From Nannochloropsis oceanica (Eukaryota; Sar; Eustigmatophyceae; Eustigmatales; Monodopsidaceae), in contig CP038117.1 in NCBI GenBank assembly GCA_004519485.1, forward strand, positions 777,501-841,500: 64,000 nt of DNA, given 5' to 3'. A program made the translations under genes and the position numbers. Shown piece by piece: positions 40,988 to 52,440 of the stretch. The stretch's first letter is position 1. Each line of letters opens with the position of its first letter. Below the pieces are notes generated by a model. That model ran no database searches and was not told where the DNA came from. It was given only the letters and a program-made list of their open reading frames with translations.

Positions 40988-43313
40988 TTAAACCCACCCT
41001 GAAAACCGGTCCCTAAGCTTCTCCATGTCCTCATTCCTTAACCCATCCGGATTGTTGGCCGGGTCGATTGCCGCCAGCTCCTCCGCTGCCACCAGATCCT
41101 CAGCCCCCTTGCGAGCAGCGCCAATCATCCTTCCCCTCGGGCGGGCTTGGCCCAATTGCCCCGCGGTTTTAGCCGCCTCTACCCCATCCACATCGGTTAT
41201 TGCGCCGTTGCTGTCCTTATCTTCCGTTTCCTCGTCCCCTTCCTCGATACTCAATTCCTGGACTCTTCGCACAAGGTCACCCTTCGGTGGGGACTTGCCG
41301 TTTTGTCCCCCCTTGCTGCTGCTGCTGCTGCTGTTGTTGCTATTGCTGCTCCCGTTGCTGTTTTCCTTTGCGAATGAGTCGACGTCATCTCCCTTCCCAC
41401 CATCGACCGAGAGGATGGAGTCGCTGCGGTGATCCTTGAGGGCTTGGAAGTAAGCCGCATCCACGTCACCGGTCACATACACGCCATTAAAACAGGAGGT
41501 GTCAAACTTCTCGATCGCCGGGTTGCACTCGCGGACAGCTGCCGTCATGTCGTCCAGCTCCTGCAAGGAAGAGAAATGAAGGAAAGAAGGGAGGAAGGGT
41601 AGGTGAGTTAAGGTTCTTCCGTACGATCACGCGTGTGGTATCGCCTCGATTCACGGGACAAGCAGGCAAGGAAACAGAAGCAGGCAGTGGAGCTCCACCC
41701 GAACCCCTCCCGCCGAAGCATACCTGGTACACCAACCAGTCCGCACTTATCGCCTTGGCGATCTCCAACTCATCCCGTCCGTACGCAATCAACTCCGCCT
41801 GCACCGGCATATCAATCCCATACACATTAGGGTACCGGATCGCCGGCGAAGCCGAGCAGAAAAAGACCTTCTTTGCACCCGCCGCGCGGACCATTTGTAC
41901 GATCTGCTCCGACGTTGTTCCTCGCACGATCGAGTCGTCCACCAACATAACATTCTTATCCTCAAAGACCCCATGACACGGATTTAACTTCTTTCTCACG
42001 TTTTTCTTCCGCTTCTGCTGCCCAGGCATGATGAACGTGCGGGCAATGTACCTATTTTTGTTCAACCCTTCTTCATATGTCACCCCCAGCTTGATCGCGC
42101 ACTGCAACGCCGAAATCCTACTTGTTTCCGGCACGGGCACAATCACATCAATCTCTGACACGTCGTGCAGGCTCCTAATCTTCTCTGCCAGCTTGTCACC
42201 CATCGCCTTCCGTGCCGCGTACACACTCACCCCGTCAATAATCGAATCCGGGCGACCAAAGTAGACATACTCAAAAATACAAGGCGCAAGGATAGGTGCA
42301 TTGTGGCACATCTGCATCGTCAACTCCCCCTTGAGCGAGATGAACACCGCTTGCCCCGGCAGCACATCCCCGTGCAAATCAAACTCCTGGCACTCCAACG
42401 CCACCGATTCACTCGCCACACACCAATCTTTCTTGCTCGTCCCCAAGAATTGCTTCGCACTCCGACTTCCATAACACAATGGTCGAATCCCCCAGGGGTC
42501 CCGAAACGCCAAAACCCCGTAACCATTAATCAGCACCAAAGCCGCATACCCCCCCCTCGCCCTCCCCATCAGCCCCCGACACGCATTGAAAATCACGTCG
42601 AGGGTCAACCCTCCTACCGAGTGATCGAGATCCTTTCCTCCCTCCTTGTCCCCCCCCCACATCTGCCGTAGCAATTCGTCGGCGTAGATAGACAACAACA
42701 ACTCCGAGTCTGAGTCGGTCGAGACCGTGTACCTCGTGGCCAGTTGCTGGCTCAATTCCTTCGCGTTTGTAATGTTGCCATTGTGACACAGGCAAATACC
42801 GAACGGGATATTGGTCACAAATGGCTGCGCCTCCTGGACATTGCTCGAGGCACCAGCAGTGGGGTATCGGACGTGTCCCAACCCCACGTTGCCGATGAGC
42901 TGGATCATGTGTTGGAGCTTGAAGACGTCGCGCACCAGTCCATTGTCCTTGTGCAAGTGAAGGCGGCGGCGTTGGTCGGCGGTGACGATGCCTATGTGGG
43001 ACGAAGGGGGAGGGAGTGGAGGGAGGAAAAAAAGGTAAGGAGAGGGTGAGGGAGTGTATGTGTTGCCCTTATGGAAACGTGGGATCTGAAGAAGGTAAGG
43101 AGAGATGCAGCAAACCAGACCAAGAAGGGCATACAGAAACAACAGCATGATGCCGTATCATTTGTCTGCCCGCTTTCAATTTATATTTCCCTGCTTCGAG
43201 TACGTACCAGCAGCATCCTGGCCACGGTGCTGCAGGGAAGTGAGGGAATCGTACAGCTCTTGGTTGACCGCCGCGGACGGGTCAGCCAGCAAGACAGCAA
43301 CGATCCCGCACAT
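40988..43313 (-). CDS. PURF: Amidophosphoribosyltransferase (glutamine PRPP amidotransferase)
   Basis: First committed step of purine synthesis: PRPP plus glutamine to phosphoribosylamine. Three exons: 43313-43208, 42991-41724 and 41560-40988, joined in frame (QDAA/GIVTADQ and WLVYQ/ELDDM), 648 residues. Exon 1 starts MCGIVAVLL, so after Met removal Cys is the glutaminase nucleophile without a propeptide. HRGQDAAG, LGHVRYPTAG, CHNGNITN and TDSDSELLL follow in the class II amidotransferase domain. The PRTase domain carries VIVPVPETSR and the PRPP motif VMLVDDSIVRGTT. The family normally ends soon after FNGVYVTGDVDAAYF; here about 140 further residues follow, Ser/Asn/Lys-rich then acidic, of unknown role. 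There is no evident plastid signal, although plants run this step in the plastid. Confidence 0.97.
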
Positions 43314-44417
43314 ATCCCCTCGTCTTGTTTCGAATGCTTGGCAGGAGCTCTTAAGAAAGAAGATACCTAGCAGTATGGGTTTGGGGAGTGTGGTTGTCGG
43401 TTATGCTGTTGAATGTGGGGCTAAAACTAAAGTAGAGCGGGGGATAACCGGACGGGCCTGCTGGGCTGGTGTTGGGAGAAACAATGTCCGCGGCGCGTCT
43501 CTTCTTGGCTTTACCGTCTTGTGACGTCCATACGCTGCATATCAATGCGGGACGACGACCGTGCGTGTGCCTAGATGAGCGGAGTATGATTGCGACATGG
43601 TTTAAGGGCCGCCCAAACAGCCAGGTCGTTCGTATCCAGCCCACAAAGCATTTGGACTACCTTTCACACGGCAGCCTAAATTCGCGGAGGAGAACATGAA
43701 ACAACTCTCCTAGCCCATGGCTGACACAGACAAGTAAAAGGAAGGAGAGGCTACATACCCGAGTTTTTATGCGGCTAGCACTATTTCAGGCCGGCGTTAC
43801 TCGTCCTGTTGGTTCCTCGCTCCACAAGCTCGACGCTGCGGGGGTTTCCCCTGTCGTGAGACAGTATAATTTGGGATTTGAGCGAGCTAAACAAGGAATC
43901 TAATCCCAGCCACCCACTTTATAGCTATGTGGGCGGGGATTCACAGCGGGCATACGTTGCAATAGTTGCCTTTCGAAATTCGATGGCACAACACCTACGT
44001 CCTATTGCTCTGAGAGTCTTTCCTCTTCCTCTCCAGGCGGGAGGCGATGTTTGCCCTCTAATTGGGTGCAGCCTTCACTGTAAATGATCTTTCATTTGTA
44101 TGTATGACGAGCAAAGAATTATAGACTCGTAGGTTGCATATTCTCAGCACCTCTCTACGCCATTCTCAAAGCCCGCAAGGCAGCGAGCGACTTGTGTTAT
44201 GCGAGGGAAAGTGGGGGTCAGTTCTGGCTGGAGGCACGAACAGCTGTCGGCAACATGGGAGTCGATTCCATCATTCCTTGCACTTTGCCATCTCCAAAGG
44301 TCATGTGGCAGCCACACGACGCTTACTTCACTCACTTATGATCGCGGCGACACAGGGAGGCAGAGAGGGAGAAGAAGACTGCTGTCCCTGCCTTGCCGGT
44401 CGTGCATTGTGCGCACG
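43314..44417. other. Divergent promoter region of PurF and GBA2-type genes
   Basis: About 1.1 kb. The last 220 bases are open in the frame of the downstream gene from an ATG at 44199, without recognisable content. No RNA gene or repeat was identified. Confidence 0.45.
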
Positions 44418-47400
44418 ATGACCAATGCCAGCACTGCCGCTGCAGCAACTTCTTCGGTCTCGATCGCAACGACCGCCACCGCGACGACGACGACAAACGA
44501 GCACGACCCTCCAGCACATGATCCACTTCCTCGACTTCCACGACCACCAACATGGATGCCTCCCGAGGCATGCTGGCGCCGGTCTTTTGACGACTTGCCT
44601 GACCCTCGGCATTTCAAGGCCGCCATGCCCAGCTTCCGGGAATCGCTCAGCCTCCTCCCCTTGGCCTGGCGCATGGGACAGTACGTAAGCGAGGAGCGAA
44701 AGGGAGGTCGCGACCCCATTTTCGACCTGAACGGCTTGATGCTTCAGCCACCTTCCCCTGGTCCTTATGCCGGTGTGCCTCTTGGTGGATTGGGTGGTGG
44801 GTGCATTGGACGGGGCTTTCGAGGCGACTTTCGACGGTGGAACCTGAGCCCGGGCAAATACCAGCACGGGACCGTGGCTGCTGATCAGTTTTCGGTGCGT
44901 GTTTCTCGAGCTGGACAGCTGCCGGAGGCGCGTGTGTTGTCGGCGGAGGATGGGAGTGGGAGCGAAGGTCTAAAGGGTTGGGGATGGGGGATGGATCCTA
45001 AAACAGCGACGTACCATGCGTTGTACCCGCGGGCTTGGACGGTGTATGAAGAGGCGGTGCCTTTGATTCGATTGGTTTGTAGGCAGATGAGCCCGGTCTT
45101 GCCCAATGATTACGTGGAGAGTTCGCTTCCGGTGGGGGTGTTTGAATGGTCGATAGAGAATTTGGGGGCTTCAACAGCGGAGGTGAGTGTGATGTTTTCG
45201 TTTCAAAATGGAACGGGTATGGAGAATGATAAGGCAGGAGGCCATTATAACAGGAGATTTCATGTATTTGGTAACGAAGACGGGGAGGAGGAAGGACGAG
45301 AAGCAGCAACAGCATCAGTGGTAGGGGTGCATTTGCACCACCAGCAGGGAGGGATAAGGAGTGAAGACTCTTTGACTTTTGCTGTGGCAGCGGATGTCCG
45401 CCCAGATGTGGAATTATCGATGTGTACACAATTTGTGACGTCAGGTGGTGGAAGAGGTGGTGATGGGGCTGCGGAGCTATGGAGACAATTTGTAAACACA
45501 GGCCGAGTGGGCGAAGTTAGAGGAGGAGGAGGAGGAGGAGGAGGAGGAGGAGGAAGAGGAGAAGGAGGAGGAGGAGGAAAGTCAGCAACAGCATCAGCAG
45601 CAGGAGTCGGCTTTAAAGAAGCGGAGAGGGAAAGGGTATTGAAGACACGAATATGGGGCAATGACAGGATCGTGGAGATGACCTGCGAGGGGACTGGTGA
45701 CGAGAAAAAGCACAAGAAACCAGAGAGGAAGGAGGAGAATGATAACAATGGTAATGAGAGCAAAAGCCCTACCACCATCACAACCACCACCAGCAGCAGC
45801 AGCAGCAGCAAGAGTGTTAGACATCATTACCGTCATTCCCACAAAAACGGCGACAGGCAACACAATCACCACCACCACAACCCCTCCCGCCCCAATGAAA
45901 GCATCGCCGCGGCTGTCTGCCAAAAAGTAATCCTCCCTCCCCACAGAACCACCCAGATTTCCTTCGCTCTGGCTTGGGACATGCCAATTGTTCGGTTCGG
46001 AGGTGGTTTGGCCTTACCCCGGCGGTACACTCGTTTTTTTGGGAAGGAAGGTGGGTTGACCGCGGGGTTGTTGGCGAGCCATGCGTTGAAGAATTATGGC
46101 AAGTGGGAGAAGGCGATCGAGGCGTGGCAAACCCCTGTGCTGGAGGACTCGACATTGCCGGATTTTTATAAGCACATGCTGTTTAATGAGTTGTATTTTT
46201 TGACTGATGGGGGCACGGTTTGGACGGAGAGTGTGGGAGGGGTGAGGATTGAGGGAGGCAGGGAGGAAGAAAGGGAGGAAGGGATGGAGAAAGGGAGGGA
46301 GGCTTTCCGGGCATGTGATGGTGAACAGGGTTTGGTAGGACAGTTTCTGTACTTGGAAGGACATGAATATTTAATGTATAACACGTACGACGTCCATTTC
46401 TACGCAAGTTTTGCCTTGGTCATGCTGTGGCCCATGCTGGAATTGTCGGTGCAAAGGGATGTGGCGGCGGCAGTGATCCGCTCAGATCCGGGTATGCGGC
46501 GGTTGCTGGCAAGGGCGGAGATAAGGCCGAGGAAGATCTCGGGGGCGGTTCCGCATGATTTGGGGTGTCCGTCGGGGACGCCTTGGGAAGACGTGAATGC
46601 GTATAATCTGCAGGACGTGAATAGGTGGAAGGATTTAGGGCCTAAGTTGGTGTTGCAGATTCACCGGGATTATGTCGCGACGGGCTCGTTGCCGTTTGTG
46701 ATGACATTGTGGCCGGTACTGAGGCTTGTGATGGAGGCGGCACTGGCGGCGTTCGATTTGGATGGGGATGGGTTGATTGAAAATTCAGGGTTTCCGGATC
46801 AGACTTATGACATATGGACTGTTGAGGGCCCGAGCGCATATACGGGGGGCTTGTGGGTCGCGGCCTTGACGGCAATGGCGGCGCTGGGAGAGATTGTAGA
46901 GAAGGAGGGAAGGACGGAAGAAGGGAGGGAGGAGAGGGTAGAGATGGTGGGGGGATCGGTGTCGCACTATGCGGCGTTGGCCACGCAGGCGAGGGGAGCG
47001 TATGTTCGGCATCTCTGGAATGGGACTTATTTTGATTATGACAACAGCTGGAGTGCGCACCAGGACTCGATCATGGCCGATCAGATGGCGGGGCAGTGGT
47101 ACGCGAGGGCGTGTGGATTGACCCCTGTGGTGGTGGGGCTGCAGGCGAGGTCGAGCTTGACGACTGTCTTTGATTTCAATGTGCGGAAATTCGCGGATGG
47201 ATACTCGGGGGCAGTGAATGGCATGAGGCCTGATGGGCAGGTGGATGAAACATGTATGCAAAGTCAGGAGGTGTGGACCGGAACGACATATTCTGTGGCG
47301 GCGGCCATGCTGCAGGAAGCGAGGTGGGCGGCTCTGGAGGCAGAGAGGAGGCCGGATGGAAGGGGGAGGGCTTTGAAAGAGGAGGCGGAGTTTTTAAGGC

Positions 47401-47783
47401 ACGCGGCATTTGAGACGGCGAGGGGACTCTATGAAGGAGGGTGGAAGAGGTTTGGGTATTGGTTTGCGACGCCTGAAGCATGGGATTCGAAAGGACATTT
47501 TAGGTCTTTGGGGTACATGAGACCGTTGTGTGTGTGGGCGATGCAGTGGGCTTTGACGAGGATGCCGACTGATAATACTCGTGCAAACGCGAGTGATGCC
47601 GGCTCGTCTGTTGTGGAGGGGGTGGGAGGGGCGGAGTCGATCGAAACGGCAATGGCGGCAGGTTCCCTTCCGAATGAAGATTATGGTGATGGTGGGAGGA
47701 AGGGAGGGCGGGTGGGGATTTTCAGCGGGAGCGGTGGGGATGAGGGCAATGGGAAGAAAAAGAAAGGGAATGGTGAGAAATGA
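44418..47783 (+). CDS. Non-lysosomal glucosylceramidase (GBA2-type, GH116)
   Basis: Cleaves glucose from glucosylceramide at cytosolic or ER-facing membranes. The ATG at 44418 has A at -3 and gives 1121 residues; the frame is open from 44199. The N-terminal GH116 domain has PYAGVPLGGLGGGCIGRGFRG near residue 115 and RRWNLSPGKYQ. The catalytic (alpha/alpha)6 domain has LFNELYFLTDGGTVW, MYNTYDVHFYASFALVMLWP, SGTPWEDVNAYNLQDVNRWK and DLDGDGLIENSGFPDQTYD. These include the conserved Asp-rich segments that supply the nucleophile and the acid/base. Gly-, Ser- and His-rich insertions (45522-45580 and 45780-45890) interrupt the region between the two domains, and the C-terminus ends in a Gly/Lys tail. 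Single exon. Confidence 0.94.
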   Translation: MTNASTAAAATSSVSIATTATATTTTNEHDPPAHDPLPRLPRPPTWMPPEACWRRSFDDLPDPRHFKAAMPSFRESLSLLPLAWRMGQYVSEERKGGRDPIFDLNGLMLQPPSPGPYAGVPLGGLGGGCIGRGFRGDFRRWNLSPGKYQHGTVAADQFSVRVSRAGQLPEARVLSAEDGSGSEGLKGWGWGMDPKTATYHALYPRAWTVYEEAVPLIRLVCRQMSPVLPNDYVESSLPVGVFEWSIENLGASTAEVSVMFSFQNGTGMENDKAGGHYNRRFHVFGNEDGEEEGREAATASVVGVHLHHQQGGIRSEDSLTFAVAADVRPDVELSMCTQFVTSGGGRGGDGAAELWRQFVNTGRVGEVRGGGGGGGGGGGRGEGGGGGKSATASAAGVGFKEAERERVLKTRIWGNDRIVEMTCEGTGDEKKHKKPERKEENDNNGNESKSPTTITTTTSSSSSSKSVRHHYRHSHKNGDRQHNHHHHNPSRPNESIAAAVCQKVILPPHRTTQISFALAWDMPIVRFGGGLALPRRYTRFFGKEGGLTAGLLASHALKNYGKWEKAIEAWQTPVLEDSTLPDFYKHMLFNELYFLTDGGTVWTESVGGVRIEGGREEEREEGMEKGREAFRACDGEQGLVGQFLYLEGHEYLMYNTYDVHFYASFALVMLWPMLELSVQRDVAAAVIRSDPGMRRLLARAEIRPRKISGAVPHDLGCPSGTPWEDVNAYNLQDVNRWKDLGPKLVLQIHRDYVATGSLPFVMTLWPVLRLVMEAALAAFDLDGDGLIENSGFPDQTYDIWTVEGPSAYTGGLWVAALTAMAALGEIVEKEGRTEEGREERVEMVGGSVSHYAALATQARGAYVRHLWNGTYFDYDNSWSAHQDSIMADQMAGQWYARACGLTPVVVGLQARSSLTTVFDFNVRKFADGYSGAVNGMRPDGQVDETCMQSQEVWTGTTYSVAAAMLQEARWAALEAERRPDGRGRALKEEAEFLRHAAFETARGLYEGGWKRFGYWFATPEAWDSKGHFRSLGYMRPLCVWAMQWALTRMPTDNTRANASDAGSSVVEGVGGAESIETAMAAGSLPNEDYGDGGRKGGRVGIFSGSGGDEGNGKKKKGNGEK
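45522..45580 (+). repeat. GGA/GAG microsatellite coding poly-Gly
   Basis: A run of GGA repeats in the GBA2-type gene giving two glycine tracts separated by RGE. It lies between the N-terminal and catalytic domains. Confidence 0.85.
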
Positions 47784-48139
47784 CATACATAGGAAAGAAG
47801 CGTCGAGGGAGCTTCTGAAAGTACATACGATGCTTGTGCAGCATTTCACACGCAGAGAAAATGAAACAAGAAAAGTAATGGTTGGTTTATTGTTGATGTC
47901 GTTATAAGCATTTGAGCTTCGCGAATCCACCATCTACCTGCTTTGAGTAATTGTTGTTGTCATTGTTACCATGTGTGCATTGCGTATTTCTTTATCTGCA
48001 CTGAGTCTTGCCAATGTCTTGACTTGTATACGTTTTCACGTGTACTTTCATACTTCCATAAAAAAAGAATCCTCATCCTCTTTTCCCTTCCTCCTACCCT
48101 CCACCTCCCTTCCTTACCTCCATCCCCTCTACATATACA
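47784..48139. other. Convergent 3' intergenic region
   Basis: AT-rich 3' flanks with no gene. Confidence 0.5.
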
Positions 48140-49936
48140 CTAATCAAAATAATCATCGATATCCACATCCGGATCCAACAACCCCACCCCAAAAGCACTT
48201 ACGTCCAGCTCATTCAAAATCAAATTTTCGAACGTCTCCGCCAGCTCTGTGCTCTCTCCCACCAGCATCGCACCCTTCACCCTTCCACCTACCAGCAACA
48301 CCTTGATATACTCCACCCCCGGCGTCAACCGTGTCAAAATCTCAACTTTGTCTTTCGACATCGTCTCTTTTGCTATAGCATCCCCCTCCTCCTTTCCACC
48401 TTTCCTCCCCCTTTCCATCGATGGCGCCAATACACCCATCATTGACTCATCCTCCCCTCTTCTATCGCCCCCATCTTCCTTCACCCTTTCCTCCCTCCCT
48501 CCCATCGTCAAAGAAGGCATCACCTGTATCTCTTGCACCAACCGCCGTTGCTCCTCATCCTTCAATAGCTGGGCATTGAAACAGCCCAACAACGCCACCT
48601 TAAACCCGAAAAACCTCGTCATATGCGCAAATAGCTCAAAAGCAAACCCTGACCCTAGCTCATCCACTAATCCCGCCATACACCTCGCCGCATACCTCGC
48701 CATGGCCCTCGCTTGTGTCCACAGTCTCATCTGAAACCAAACCTCACTCTCCGGCCAAGTCATGGAGCAGCAGTCCCCCGCCGCATACACATCCTTACTC
48801 GCCGTCGTTTGCATATTTTCATTGACCAACACACCCCCATCGTCCCCTCGCTCAAATTCAGGACCAAGAAAACTAACCGATGGCATAACCCCGGTAGCGG
48901 ACACCACGAAATCACACCCCCAAACCTGTCCGTTCGTCAGATGTACCCACAGCACCCAGTCTTCGTCTTGATTTCCTGTGGAGGAAGGAGCAGGGGGTGA
49001 TTCATACAAATCTTCGATCTCGGCACGGAAGAGGATGGTGAGCAACTTTCCAGAGGGAGCCTGGGGCGGCTTTATGTTGGCCTCTGGGTTGCATGCGGCG
49101 GGTGTGCCGGTGCCGGTTGATAGACCGACTGTCCAATCTGGACCCAAGGCACCGCCGGTGGGACTGGCTTGGATGGACTCGACAGCTGGTGGCTCCTTGA
49201 CGTGCGCTGACTGTTGTTGTAGTAGTAGTGGTAGTTGCAGCTGCTGCTGCTGCTGCTGTTTCTTCGGATCATTTTTTCCGTCAGTACCGCCTTTGGTGTA
49301 CTCGTTGTCGATAATGCGGATCGGCCGCCGCTTCTCCAACTCCGGCAGCACGAATCCCGATGCCGTGTGGTCAAAAAAGGTGTTGCCTACGTACGGATCC
49401 TTAACGGCCCACACGAGTTCGCAGCCTGTGACCTCATGCACAAGCTCTAATGCAATTCCACCATTGCCCAGCACCAGCACCCGTCGCGCCGTCTCCAGGC
49501 GCCTGGCCAAGTCCTGCACGCTTTCCGTGTCACGAATGCCAACTACGTGCTCGTGCGTCGCATGCACTTTTGGCACAGCGCCCGTGCAGATCAAGCACCG
49601 GTCAAAGGGCAAGCAGATCCCCCCTTCGCATTCCACCGTATGTTTGCTCACGTCCAACCCCGTGACGCGCGCTTGCACCACTCGCAAGTTGGCATGGTCC
49701 TGCCCGAAGGCATCGGCGTCCCGTTCTATAATCTTCATCTCCTCCAAGTTCCGCGTGACTTGCACCACCTTGCCCACCTGCTTGACGATGGGGGTAGCCG
49801 TGACCATGGTCACCTCGGCGCAATCCGGCGGCAGCATGGCAAGCAGCTCCTCTGCAGCCGTGCAGCCGGCAATACCCCCGCCCAAAATCACATACCTAAG
49901 CCGACCTGCACGATTTGATGATGTCTTTGTGGCCAT
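48140..49936 (-). CDS. PYROXD1-like FAD/NAD(P) oxidoreductase
   Basis: PYROXD1 is a class I pyridine nucleotide-disulfide oxidoreductase; in animals it protects the tRNA ligase complex from oxidation. The ATG at 49936 gives 598 residues; the frame extends further only into His-rich leader. The FAD motif is YVILGGGIAGCTAAEELL near residue 15. Family-specific stretches are MVTATPIVKQVG, LICTGAVPKVHATHEHVVGIRDTESVQDL, and the NAD motif VLVLGNGGIALELVHEV followed by VWAVKDPYVGNTFFD. The second FAD contact is VYAAGDCCSM. There is no redox CxxxxC near the FAD motif, as in PYROXD1. A linker (about 250-330) and a Gly/Glu-rich insertion near 530 are lineage-specific. The C-terminus is acidic (DPDVDIDDYFD). 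Single exon. Confidence 0.9.
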   Translation of the reverse strand: MATKTSSNRAGRLRYVILGGGIAGCTAAEELLAMLPPDCAEVTMVTATPIVKQVGKVVQVTRNLEEMKIIERDADAFGQDHANLRVVQARVTGLDVSKHTVECEGGICLPFDRCLICTGAVPKVHATHEHVVGIRDTESVQDLARRLETARRVLVLGNGGIALELVHEVTGCELVWAVKDPYVGNTFFDHTASGFVLPELEKRRPIRIIDNEYTKGGTDGKNDPKKQQQQQQLQLPLLLQQQSAHVKEPPAVESIQASPTGGALGPDWTVGLSTGTGTPAACNPEANIKPPQAPSGKLLTILFRAEIEDLYESPPAPSSTGNQDEDWVLWVHLTNGQVWGCDFVVSATGVMPSVSFLGPEFERGDDGGVLVNENMQTTASKDVYAAGDCCSMTWPESEVWFQMRLWTQARAMARYAARCMAGLVDELGSGFAFELFAHMTRFFGFKVALLGCFNAQLLKDEEQRRLVQEIQVMPSLTMGGREERVKEDGGDRRGEDESMMGVLAPSMERGRKGGKEEGDAIAKETMSKDKVEILTRLTPGVEYIKVLLVGGRVKGAMLVGESTELAETFENLILNELDVSAFGVGLLDPDVDIDDYFD

Positions 49937-51254
49937 CGTCCCCGTCCGTCTTGTGGGTCGCGTATAGTGGTGGTGGTGATGTAGCTTTTTGTGGGTATGG
50001 CATGACGACGGGTTTAGACACACTTCCGTCACAACACGATCCGTCGAACTCTACCTCTTGACACTCAGACAGTGGAATCACCCCGTTTGCACGCCCTGTG
50101 CTCAGATGTTGTCCAGGTCTTGTAAATTTTGGACGGTATGGCGGTGGGAGTCATCTTTAAAGCGATGGTATGTCCGTTACCCAAGCAGGAGCGATTTCAA
50201 ACGAAAATGAAGCAGCCCTCCCCTTAATTGGCCCACATGCTGTCGCCCTACCAGCAGAGGAAACGGCAGTGGCCGTGCCTGACCATCATTGTCATAGAGC
50301 TGATAAATATTCCAAATGGGGTATAAAACAGTTACACAGGGGATGACTCCGCCTTTCCGATTGGGCTAACAAGGAGTTCTTTGCGCAGAACAGAGAGCAT
50401 CGTGGTGTCTGTGGCAAAATTTCCGGGAGATATGCTGAGATGACTTTTTCCGCCCAAGCAATTTTTACCAGTACATTCCTACCGTACTATGACATCGGAC
50501 GAGAATCGCCCCGGTGTGTTCGACGCGGCCCAATATCAGGTGCACGGACCGGACTTCGACAAGGCCTTGGGGACGACGATGTTTGTTACTGGGCAACCAG
50601 TCGCCCATGCCATCAATATTTCTGCGAGGGTTTTTTGGAGGTCACGACATAGTCATTTTACATGATTGCGCCGTTGCTTGCGACTGTCGAGTTTGGTGTT
50701 GCAGACTTTGCAGACCCACTGGTCGTCTCTGCCTACGGGGATGCTACATCTCTAGCCGCGACCATCACCTACGAGTCCTCAATCTTTTCAATGCAATTTA
50801 TATAGCACGTTTTAGTTGTGGTGGTTAATCTCAATCTTCTCATTGCAGTCAAAGCCTCAAACTTTTCATTGCAATTTTTAATCTTATTTTTCCATTACAG
50901 ATTTTTCATGTTTGGGATTGGGTCATTCGGCAAATAGAAGTTGCCATGACCACGTGCTGTCTAACGATTGCAAGGAGCTACGCACCTTGTCTTATGAGAA
51001 AATTACGAGCATTATGTCTAGTTAGAACACAAAAAGCAAAAAAAAAACTCAGCAGCTTTATTCTTTCTCCTTTCTTTTTCTCGATAACTTCGAGGCGTTC
51101 GTATCCCGAATCTTGCCAGAAACATGTTCGAGATATCAACTTCGGCGCAAAAAGGATCTCTGCAAAACATTGTTTCCAGCAAGGTGGGAGAACGGTTGGT
51201 GAAGGATTGGAAGGGAGAACAAGTAGCTAGTAATATAAAAGATTTTGTAAATTA
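49937..51254. other. Intergenic DNA between PYROXD1-like gene and transposon island
   Basis: About 1.3 kb, becoming AT-rich to the right. At about 50770-50900 a degenerate unit CTCAA(T/A)CTTTTCATTGCAATTT recurs three or four times. No coding sequence was recognised. Confidence 0.5.
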
Positions 51255-51436
51255 GGGGGTGTGTTCAACTCCGCGCCCGTAAATAGCAGCCACTCTCAAA
51301 TAATTATTTAAGAGCTCTATTTAATTGTCGGCCCAGGTGTGTGTTCCACCGGCCGGATAAGCTCTAAACAGAGAAGCACCCTTAAATAGCGAAAGCAAGT
51401 CTTAAATAGTGATAGCAAGTCTATACATAGCCACAA
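51255..51436 (+). repeat. Left terminal region of E1
   Basis: 182 bases, nearly identical to 53458-53639. Contains TAAATAGC, TTATTTAAGAGC and two CTTAAATAG motifs near its inner edge. Confidence 0.9.
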
Positions 51437-51599
51437 CAACTTTTGACAAGCACTAGCGCGACCCTGAAGTCAATTGTTAATGGTTTTATGTGCTTCTTGT
51501 CATTTATATTTACCGGCAGATTTTTTTGGTAGCTGGGACGTGGCCTCCACAGGCCCATAGGCCCATAGAGGCTAATAATATTGAACTCTGGTACACCAT

Positions 51600-52440
51600 T
51601 TGAATGCTCACATACGAGGCTTTTATTCGCCGTACGATGCCATTCACGACTCCTTCTTCCCTCTCTCCTCACACAATCACAAACGCATACACAGCGTTGT
51701 CTTGAAGAAGTGTCTGCGAAGGCAGAGTGGGGCTGGTTTGCGCAACATGGACCAACACATGATGTATGTGGAATATGACAACAACCTCGTACTCTGCTCA
51801 CTCTTCATGCACATGTACGTCATTGGCGGCAACCAGTTTCCCCGTACGTCTTGGAATCTCGATCCAAATCGCCCTCGTACATTGCCGCAGCTCTTCGAAG
51901 ACTTTACCGATGATTTATTCCTGAAAATGCACCGGTTTACCAAGGAGCAGGTGTGGTACATGCTCCCCAGGCTCCGCATCGAAACAGTTATCGAGTTGGA
52001 AGGGTAAGCACTCATGGCCAATATTGACTATCTTCCACGTACTACTCTTCCCAATGGCTCACGCTGTGGTTCTTGACCCATAACTTTCTCTCCCGCTCTC
52101 CTACCATTTACCTCATCACCCGCCTAACAACATGGACAGAATGCCAAAAATATGTGGAGGAATGGTCTTTGTGATGCTTCTTGGCCGCAATGCTCATCCT
52201 CACTCTGTAAGAGGGACGATGGAAAAATTGTACGGCTATGACCGAACACAAATTACGAAATGGACCAACTACATGCTAGAGTACGTGTTCGACCAATGGG
52301 CCTTCCTTTTGTACTTAAACGAGGAACGTTTGTCAAACAAGATGAACGAGTACTGTGCATTGTTGGGCACGAAAGCAAACCCAGAGGATACGTCTGCCTG
52401 CAAATCTGGGACTTACACATTGACGCCATCAATGCAAAGA
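51600..52440 (+). pseudogene. Harbinger-type transposase fragment
   Basis: Two exons, 51600-52003 and 52140-52440, separated by an intron with GTAAGC and GGACAG borders; the frame joins IELEG/MPKICGG. The product resembles the N-terminal half of PIF/Harbinger transposases: a segment FTDDLFLKMHRFTKEQVWYML, then GMVFVMLLGRNAHPHSVRG and YGYDRTQITKWTNYMLEYVF, the helix-turn-helix region. NEERLSNKMNEYCALLGTK follows, which in intact enzymes precedes the first catalytic Asp (IDG). Here the reading frame leaves the homology after TSACKS and stops, because an inverted copy of the preceding 224 bases begins 35 bases later. The DDE core is missing. The family call is from pattern memory. Confidence 0.7.

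Noticed and set aside
48978-49967. 329-residue plus-strand frame
   Set aside because: Antisense to the PYROXD1-like gene, which has clear FAD and NAD motifs.
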